Notes under the pieces: model-generated
What the model was told of the DNA's origin: nothing
Databases searched by the model: none
The model's input: the letters and a program-made list of their open reading frames with translations, nothing else
Assembly: GCA_030650995.1 (NCBI GenBank)
Contig: JAUSCY010000040.1
Coordinates: 1-64,000 of the forward strand
Length of the DNA stretch: 64,000 nucleotides
DNA from: Sheuella sp.
Lineage (GTDB): Bacteria; Pseudomonadota; Gammaproteobacteria; Burkholderiales; Burkholderiaceae_B
Direction of reading: 5' to 3'
Part shown: piece by piece, positions 55,710 to 61,500 of the stretch
Layout: every line of letters begins with the position of its first letter
Position numbering within the stretch: position 1 is the stretch's first letter
Program-made: the position numbers and the translations under genes

Positions 55710-58184
55710 TCAGACGTCGACCATGATGGGAATAAATTGCTTGACAGGTTGTTCCTGTCTGGATGTCTCCCATGGATCTCGCGCATCTTTGAGTGAATCG
55801 ATCAAGCGTGCATAAAGCTCTTTTCGACCTGCGTCGTCTTCAAGCACTTTATTCTTGGCATGGTTCAGCCCGACGCGCTCCAGATAGTGAGAGGTTCGCT
55901 CGAGATACCAGCCCTCCTCACGATAGAGCTGCAGAAAAGCGCCTGCATATTCCATCACTTCCTCATCTGTCGTGACCTTGCAGAAAAACTGAGCGACCTC
56001 TGTCTTGATCCCGCCATTACCTCCCACATAAATCTCAAATCCAGAGTCCACACCAATGACACCGACATCCTTAATTCCTGCCTCTGCACAATTTCGTGGA
56101 CAACCAGAAACGGCCAGCTTGACCTTGTGAGGCGCATACATATCGAACAACATTTTTTCCAGTTTGATACCTGTGTCCATCGAATGCTGGGTACCAAAAC
56201 GGCAGTGCTCAGCTCCCACGCAGGTTTTGACGGTGCGGATAGATTTTCCATAAGCATGACCAGAAACCATTCCCACTGCATTCAGGTCGGACCAGATTGC
56301 CGGAAGATCCTGTTTTTTAATTCCAAGCAGATCAATTCGCTGACCACCAGTGACCTTGACCGTTGGCACGTGATACTTTTCAGCCGCATCAGCAATCGCA
56401 CGCAGTTCGGTCGGTGTTGTCAAACCACCCCACATCCTTGGTACAACAGAATAAGTACCATCTTTCTGGATATTGGCATGTGCGCGTTCGTTGATAAATC
56501 GCGACTGCGGATCATCCTTTGTTTCGTGTGGAAATGTCGATAGCAGGTAGTAATTAATTGCTGGACGACATTTGTCGCAACCATTCGGTGTTTTCCATTG
56601 CATGGCCTGAAAAACACTTTCTTTGGTCAGCAGATGTTGCGTGCGAATTGTTGCGCGCACAATCTTGTGTGAATGATCGGTACACGCACAGACTGGCTTG
56701 GTGTCCACAGCGGCGGGGGTATAAGCTCCACCAACAGTAGAGGCCAGAATTTGCTCAACTAGACCCGTACAAGATCCGCATGAAGAGGAGGCCTTTGTGT
56801 GTTTACGTACCTCGTCCAGGGTAAACAAGCCTTTTTCTTTGATAGAGGTGACGATTGTTCCTTTACACACGCCATTGCAGCCACAGACCTCGGCTGAATC
56901 AGGCATGGATGCTGCAACGTTTTGACCCTTATGGCCTGTATCGCCCAGATGTGAGTTATTAAATGATTGGCCGAATAAGAGCTGAGTTCTTATTTCACGA
57001 ATGTCCTGGCCATCCTTCATCAACTGGAAATGCCATCCACCATCACCTGTATCACCATACAAAACAGCACCGATCACTCGATCGTTTTTAATCACAATCC
57101 GCTTATAGATTCCTGACTGTTTGTCATGCAACAGGATATCTTCTGTATCAGGGCCACCACTGAAATCCCCGGCTGAAAATACATCCACACCTGTTACCTT
57201 CAATTTTGTAGAGGTCACAGAACCTTTGTATTGCGCAATACCGAAATGCGCGAGGTGATTGGCGCATACTTTTCCTTGTTCAAATAATGGTGCAACCAGT
57301 CCATAGGCAATACCGCGATGCACAGCACACTCACCCAAGGCATAGATACTTGGATCAGTCACTGTCTGCAGCGTGTCTGAAACCTGAATTCCCCGCACTC
57401 TGCCATTTCCGCAAAAAAGGCCGGCCGCTTCTGCGAGCGCATAATTTGGACGAATGCCCGCTGCAATAACTACGAGATCAGCAGGAATTTGCATACCATC
57501 TTTGAGTCGCACAGCACTTACTCGATCGTCATCCCCCTCGATCAAGGCTTCCGTATGGCGTCCGAGCAGAAATTTCATTCCACGCGATTCAAGCGACGTT
57601 TGCAACATCTCTGCAGCTGCGCGATCGAGCTGACGCTCCATGATCCAGTCAGCCAGATGAACGACTGTGACACGCATGCCACGCAGCATTAACCCATTCG
57701 CCGCCTCCAACCCCAACAGACCGGCGCCTATCACCACCGCATGTTTATATCGCGCTGCTGCATCTATCATGGCCTGGGTATCTGCGATATCACGATATGC
57801 CAGTACGCCGTTCAGATCATTGCCAGGAACAGGAGGAATAAAGGGTGTTGATCCTGTTGCAATCAACAGCCTGTCATATTCTGCAGATGTCCCGTCATCA
57901 GCCACAACTTGCCGGCGTACGCGGTCGATCTGTGTAACTTTTTTTCCTGCATGCAAGGTAATGCCGTGATCCCGATACCACTGCAGATCGTTAAGCATGA
58001 TTTCTGGCAAAGTCATTTCACCAGCCAGGACTGGAGACAGCAGAATACGGTTGTAATTACCGTGCGGCTCAGCACCAAAGACCGTAATGTCGTACAGATC
58101 TGGAGTGAGCTTGAGCAGTTCTTCTATTGTGCGAATCCCTGCCATACCATTACCGATCAACACCAGTTTCTGTTTTTTCATCAT
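55710..58184 (-). CDS. nirB: Assimilatory nitrite reductase (NADH) large subunit
   Basis: An 824-residue flavoprotein that reduces nitrite to ammonium. In order: FAD/NAD domains (VLIGNGMAGIRTIEELL, VIGAGLLGLEAANGL), a BFD-like [2Fe-2S] region (CGCNGVCKGTIV, SSCGSCTGLVEQIL), a ferredoxin-like repeat, and the siroheme/[4Fe-4S] domain (CVGAEHCRFG and SGCPRNCAEA). Three ATG codons stand in a row at 58187, 58184 and 58181; AGGA seven bases before the middle one favours 58184. Its leader carries a sigma-54 promoter and an ANTAR-type antitermination element. Siroheme comes from cobA just upstream. Confidence 0.95.
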   Translation of the reverse strand: MMKKQKLVLIGNGMAGIRTIEELLKLTPDLYDITVFGAEPHGNYNRILLSPVLAGEMTLPEIMLNDLQWYRDHGITLHAGKKVTQIDRVRRQVVADDGTSAEYDRLLIATGSTPFIPPVPGNDLNGVLAYRDIADTQAMIDAAARYKHAVVIGAGLLGLEAANGLMLRGMRVTVVHLADWIMERQLDRAAAEMLQTSLESRGMKFLLGRHTEALIEGDDDRVSAVRLKDGMQIPADLVVIAAGIRPNYALAEAAGLFCGNGRVRGIQVSDTLQTVTDPSIYALGECAVHRGIAYGLVAPLFEQGKVCANHLAHFGIAQYKGSVTSTKLKVTGVDVFSAGDFSGGPDTEDILLHDKQSGIYKRIVIKNDRVIGAVLYGDTGDGGWHFQLMKDGQDIREIRTQLLFGQSFNNSHLGDTGHKGQNVAASMPDSAEVCGCNGVCKGTIVTSIKEKGLFTLDEVRKHTKASSSCGSCTGLVEQILASTVGGAYTPAAVDTKPVCACTDHSHKIVRATIRTQHLLTKESVFQAMQWKTPNGCDKCRPAINYYLLSTFPHETKDDPQSRFINERAHANIQKDGTYSVVPRMWGGLTTPTELRAIADAAEKYHVPTVKVTGGQRIDLLGIKKQDLPAIWSDLNAVGMVSGHAYGKSIRTVKTCVGAEHCRFGTQHSMDTGIKLEKMLFDMYAPHKVKLAVSGCPRNCAEAGIKDVGVIGVDSGFEIYVGGNGGIKTEVAQFFCKVTTDEEVMEYAGAFLQLYREEGWYLERTSHYLERVGLNHAKNKVLEDDAGRKELYARLIDSLKDARDPWETSRQEQPVKQFIPIMVDV

Positions 58185-58203
58185 CATTCCATCCTGCTTG
58201 AGG

Positions 58204-58250
58204 AAAAAAAAACGTCCGTCATGCAAGGAATCATCCTTTGCATGACGGAC
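58204..58250 (-). terminator. Leader terminator upstream of nirB
   Basis: On the minus strand, GTCCGTCATGCAAAGG (from 58250) pairs with CCTTGCATGACGGAC (to 58214) around ATGATT with one bulged A, followed by G and nine U. A very strong intrinsic terminator only about 20 bases before the nirB start, so it must be overcome for expression. Confidence 0.9.
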
Positions 58251-58316
58251 GCCGTTGTCCGCACTTCGTGATCACTACGATCAGTCAGTTATCTCGCTGA
58301 AGCATCATTGCTTCAG
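58246..58316 (-). promoter_or_regulatory. Two-hairpin ANTAR (NasR) antitermination element
   Basis: P1 at 58297-58316: CTGAAGC-AAUGAU-GCUUCAG. P2 at 58246-58261: CGGAC-AACGGC-GUCCG. Both loops are hexanucleotides with A at 1 and G at 4, the recognition rule for ANTAR proteins. The GUCCG arm of P2 is also the first part of the terminator stem (58250-58246), so P2 and the terminator exclude each other. The linker is about 35 bases. Confidence 0.82.
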
Positions 58317-58343
58317 ATTTCAATATTTAGTTAAGCTTATTCA

Positions 58344-58359
58344 AGCAAAATCTATGCCA
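58344..58359 (-). promoter_or_regulatory. Sigma-54 promoter of nirB
   Basis: TGGCATAGATTTTGCT on the minus strand fits TGGCAC-N5-TTGCW with the invariant GG and GC correctly spaced. Transcription would begin near 58332, leaving both hairpins and the terminator in the leader. Confidence 0.72.
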
Positions 58360-58394
58360 GATATAAATCAACCTAATTTCTAAAAAAACTCGAA

Positions 58395-59222
58395 TCAAGC
58401 AGCAATTGCATGAGCGTGTGTGAGTCCGATCAAATTCAATTGCGAAATTGAAGCAACGCCTGAAGCGACCTTGCCTACGATCATGACACTCGGACTTGCA
58501 AGTTTTTGCTCTTTTATCGTGTTGACAAGTTCACGTAGCACGCATCCTGCATGACGCTGACTTGATAGACTTGCGTTTTGCACGATGGCTACTGGCGTAT
58601 CTCCGGGCAAACCTTTCAATAAGCCCTCCATGATGGAGTCCGCGCTGGTTACGCCCATATAAATCACCATCGTCAGGCTTGCCTGATGTGCACACGCGGC
58701 AAGAGCTGCCCAGTCATTGCCCTGCCCCCCGGGTTTGTTATGACCAGTAATGAAAACAACACCATGTGCCTGGTCTCTGTGCGTGAGGGGGATATCGAGT
58801 GATGTAGCGGCTGCCAGACCCGAAGTTATCCCGTTAATGACATCGACTTTGATGCCAGCCTTACGAAGATGGAGGACTTCTTCACCACCTCTGCCGAAAA
58901 TAAACGGATCCCCTCCCTTCAAGCGCACGACAGTTTCACCGTTGACTGCCTCATGAATCATCAGCTTTTCAATCAGACTCTGCGGGGTGGATTGACACCC
59001 TCCTCGCTTACCTACGTGAATGATCCGTGCCTGGACGTCAGCGTGCGCAAGGATCGCGTCATTGACTAAGTCATCGACTAGCAAAACTGTTGCACGCCCT
59101 ATGGCGTTGACCGCTTTAAGGGTAAGCAATTCCGGATCGCCAGGGCCTGCGCCGACCAGTGTGACACTACCCGAGCGATTACCGGCAATTCCAAGCGTAC
59201 TAACATTAACTGTATGAATCAT
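58395..59222 (-). CDS. cobA: Uroporphyrinogen-III C-methyltransferase (siroheme synthesis)
   Basis: A 275-residue SAM-dependent methyltransferase (SUMT) with VTLVGAGPGDPELLTLKAV, VRLKGGDPFIFGRGGEE and GITSGLAAATSLDIPLTHR. It converts uroporphyrinogen III to precorrin-2, the siroheme precursor that NirB needs. No fused CysG oxidase/ferrochelatase domain, so the later steps are elsewhere. It has its own sigma-54 promoter at 59335 and an 18-codon ORF before it. Confidence 0.93.
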   Translation of the reverse strand: MIHTVNVSTLGIAGNRSGSVTLVGAGPGDPELLTLKAVNAIGRATVLLVDDLVNDAILAHADVQARIIHVGKRGGCQSTPQSLIEKLMIHEAVNGETVVRLKGGDPFIFGRGGEEVLHLRKAGIKVDVINGITSGLAAATSLDIPLTHRDQAHGVVFITGHNKPGGQGNDWAALAACAHQASLTMVIYMGVTSADSIMEGLLKGLPGDTPVAIVQNASLSSQRHAGCVLRELVNTIKEQKLASPSVMIVGKVASGVASISQLNLIGLTHAHAIAA

Positions 59223-59246
59223 GATGGAAGTCCATGTGAAAATAAT

Positions 59247-59303
59247 TCAACGATGGACGCCCTTGTCCTGATTGCGAATAACGCCTGTCTCAGCGTCACT
59301 CAT
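59247..59303 (-). CDS. Candidate 18-residue upstream ORF before cobA
   Basis: MSDAETGVIRNQDKGVHR then TGA. A perfect GGAGG sits five bases before its ATG, stronger than the site of cobA itself, and the predicted sigma-54 transcript would begin about 20 bases upstream of it. The stop is 24 bases before the cobA ATG. It may be a leader peptide that couples translation to cobA, or a real micro-protein. Length gives little statistical support. Confidence 0.5.
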   Translation of the reverse strand: MSDAETGVIRNQDKGVHR

Positions 59304-59334
59304 GTGAACCTCCATTGGCTCATAGTGCGATAAC

Positions 59335-59350
59335 AGCAATAAGCGTGCCA
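59335..59350 (-). promoter_or_regulatory. Perfect sigma-54 promoter of cobA
   Basis: TGGCACGCTTATTGCT on the minus strand matches all fixed positions of TGGCACG-N4-TTGCW. Transcription should start near 59323. Confidence 0.88.
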
Positions 59351-59447
59351 ACACACGCAGCCACAGACGCAAAGGAGAAATCAGAAGAGAAGTAATTGTG
59401 AAAGTAATGTTGAACGAAGGGTCCCAATGGGTTTGGAACCGGGCTGC

Positions 59448-59493
59448 GCACTCGAGGGATGCATAGAGGGATGCACCAGCACTATCTTGGTGC
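59448..59493 (-). promoter_or_regulatory. Two NtrC-like enhancer sites
   Basis: GCAC-TATCTTG-GTGC at 59479-59493 is a full GCAC-N7-GTGC NtrC site. GCAC-TCGAGGG-ATGC at 59448-59462 has one mismatch. Their centres are 31 bases apart, on one helix face, and lie about 105 and 136 bases above the -24 element, the usual enhancer distance. Confidence 0.68.
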
Positions 59494-59515
59494 AAAATAT
59501 TACTGAATTACAGCC

Positions 59516-60775
59516 TCAACTTTTGGGTAAAAAGTCGGCCATCGAAAGTACAGACTCTGCGACTTCAACTAAACGCCGGTTCTGATTCATTGCTTTGTCG
59601 CGCAATAATCTGTAGGCGGCGTCTTCACTCAGGGCCTGATGCGACATAAGCACGCCTTTTGCGCGCTCAATCAATTTTCTCTCGTCCAGAGCTGCTTTCA
59701 CCGTAGCAAGCTCTTGACTGACGGACTGAAGGTGAAGAGTTTGTTTCTGAAGTAATTCAAAAATATCTCGGGCAAGAGGCGAACCTAACGATTCCAAACC
59801 AAGCGATTCAATATGAGGAATATGATCTAAGCCAGAAACTAATACTGTGCCCGGAATAACTGAGTCTTGCTTCGAAAGAGCTGCCAATAAAGATTGCTGA
59901 TCATTCAACTCTAATTGGGTACGCTTGACACGAATCTGACTGGATTGCTGCAAGCTTTCCGTCAGATGCTGCTCGGCAATGAAGATGTCATCAATTCGTT
60001 TTGAGCAATAATTGAACCAGATTTCGGCTGCGCCTGGATCTGCCTGCAAATGCGGCGCGAACAGTTTTCTGCGCATACGTTCAATATCTGCCAAAGGCAT
60101 AATAGTCTGCAAAGCATGCCATTGCGTCAGAATTGACTCGCCACAAAACGACTCAAATCTATCAAAACACTGCTCTTGAAGCTCAATTAAATCTGAAAGT
60201 ATTTTCAGATCATCTTTACCAAGATGGTTGCTGGCAAAAATCCTTGTACCTAATGCGCGCTCCCGGCCAACGAATTCTTTACCTTGCATCAGGTTAAATA
60301 AAGCCACCAGCAATCGTGAAATCTCAGGATCAACGGATATATCTGCCGCATCGAACACCAAGGCAAGTAAGGAAGAGATCAAATGGCTATAGCGCTCAGT
60401 CAATTGAGCAGGTGATGCATTTCTGCCTTGCACACTGGCGCGCACCAGCGGGAGTTGTTCAAGCCCATGTAAAACCACTGCAATTCGAGTAAATAATCGA
60501 GATCCACCAGTCATACCAGAGATCGGATCTACACTGCTTAACCACGCTTGGACTTTATCTTTCGCGCAATCCGTTAAATCTACACAGTGTTCCCATCGGG
60601 TAGAGAAGTTCAAGTCTTTTGAAGTCAGATAAAGATTAGAGATACCTCGTTCACTCTGCAAGTGCTGTACTAATTCGCTTACAACCCTTACCAATCCACA
60701 GATGCGGTTAAGTTTTTCTAACTCATCAATTTCACATCGCTTTGCTGCGATGAGGTAAGTGATTGCTGTTTGCAT
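59516..60775 (-). CDS. nasR: NasR-type nitrate/nitrite-sensing antiterminator (NIT + ANTAR)
   Basis: A 419-residue regulator. Residues 30-280 fit the NIT sensor domain (VVSELVQHLQSERGISNLYL, GRERALGTRIF). A central helical linker follows, then a C-terminal ANTAR RNA-binding domain (ERKLIERAKGVLMSHQALSEDAAYRLLRDKAMNQNRRLVEVAESVL). It should bind the two hairpins in the nirB leader when nitrate or nitrite is present and prevent termination. It lies immediately upstream of the cobA control region in the same direction. Confidence 0.92.
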   Translation of the reverse strand: MQTAITYLIAAKRCEIDELEKLNRICGLVRVVSELVQHLQSERGISNLYLTSKDLNFSTRWEHCVDLTDCAKDKVQAWLSSVDPISGMTGGSRLFTRIAVVLHGLEQLPLVRASVQGRNASPAQLTERYSHLISSLLALVFDAADISVDPEISRLLVALFNLMQGKEFVGRERALGTRIFASNHLGKDDLKILSDLIELQEQCFDRFESFCGESILTQWHALQTIMPLADIERMRRKLFAPHLQADPGAAEIWFNYCSKRIDDIFIAEQHLTESLQQSSQIRVKRTQLELNDQQSLLAALSKQDSVIPGTVLVSGLDHIPHIESLGLESLGSPLARDIFELLQKQTLHLQSVSQELATVKAALDERKLIERAKGVLMSHQALSEDAAYRLLRDKAMNQNRRLVEVAESVLSMADFLPKS

Positions 60776-60981
60776 AAGATGCTCTGGTATAAAAATGTAG
60801 CGACAATTTAATTATTGCAGTTTAATTGCCGAAGTTGATTATTTATTCGAAGTGTCCTTTTTTTTAAAAACCTACTAAGGTTAAATCCTAAATAAAAATA
60901 CGGCCCGGAAGGTGCAACTTACTGGGTAGTAAGGAAAAACAATTAATACGTTCCATCTTTGCAATCAATAACGAGGGTTTA

Positions 60982-61458
60982 ATGATTAATCTGCCTGCAC
61001 ATCAACTGACCATGTCAGTATTGATGACACCAGAGACCGCGAATTTTTCAGGTAATGTCCACGGTGGCAATATCCTGAAGTTACTTGATCAGGTTGCATA
61101 TGCCTGCGCTAGCCGTTATGCCAAACGTTATGTTGTAACAATGAGCGTTGAGCAGGTGACCTTCAAGCAGCCCATTCATGTGGGTGAAATGGTTCACTTT
61201 CTCGCTTCTGTGAATCGAACGGGACGCTCCTCCATGGAGATCGGCATCAAAGTGATTGCCGAAAATATTCGTACTCAAGAAGAAAGACACGTAAACAGCT
61301 GTTTTTTCACGATGGTCGCAGTCGATGACGATCACAAACCCGTAGACGTACCCGAGTTCAAACCGGTCTCGCACGTTGAGTGTCGAAGACATGCTGCGGC
61401 AGAAGCCCGTAAAGAAATGCGACTTGCTCTCGCACAAAAGACGGCTTTGATCGCCTGA
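60982..61458 (+). CDS. Acyl-CoA thioesterase, hot-dog fold (YciA-like)
   Basis: A 158-residue cytosolic thioesterase. ANFSGNVHGGNILKLLDQVAYACASRYAKRYVVTMSVEQVTFKQPIHVGE contains the catalytic NVHGG motif and active-site Asp. It hydrolyses acyl-CoAs of broad length in this family. GAGGG lies eight bases before the ATG. It is divergent from nasR and convergent with the ATPase gene; no functional link is evident. Confidence 0.92.
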   Translation: MINLPAHQLTMSVLMTPETANFSGNVHGGNILKLLDQVAYACASRYAKRYVVTMSVEQVTFKQPIHVGEMVHFLASVNRTGRSSMEIGIKVIAENIRTQEERHVNSCFFTMVAVDDDHKPVDVPEFKPVSHVECRRHAAAEARKEMRLALAQKTALIA

Positions 61459-61475
61459 GCCAAAGACTATTGGTG

Positions 61476-61492
61476 CTTTTAATGCATAAAAG
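61476..61492. terminator. Possible shared terminator between convergent genes
   Basis: CTTTTA and TAAAAG flank ATGCA between the thioesterase and ATPase stops. The stem is AT-only and weak. Confidence 0.35.
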
Positions 61493-61500
61493 TTAAAAGG

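Noticed and set aside
58268-58283. Hairpin TGATC-GTAGT-GATCA as ANTAR P2
   Set aside because: Its five-base loop lacks the hexaloop A1/G4 rule and it does not overlap the terminator, unlike the hairpin at 58246-58261.
59247-59495. 82-codon frame between nasR and cobA
   Set aside because: It needs a TTG start without a ribosome site and spans the NtrC sites and sigma-54 promoter. Only its last 18 codons have a proper start and are reported.
60908-60918. Second GTTGCA core near the thioesterase gene
   Set aside because: A six-base match in an unrelated region; it shows how little one copy means.
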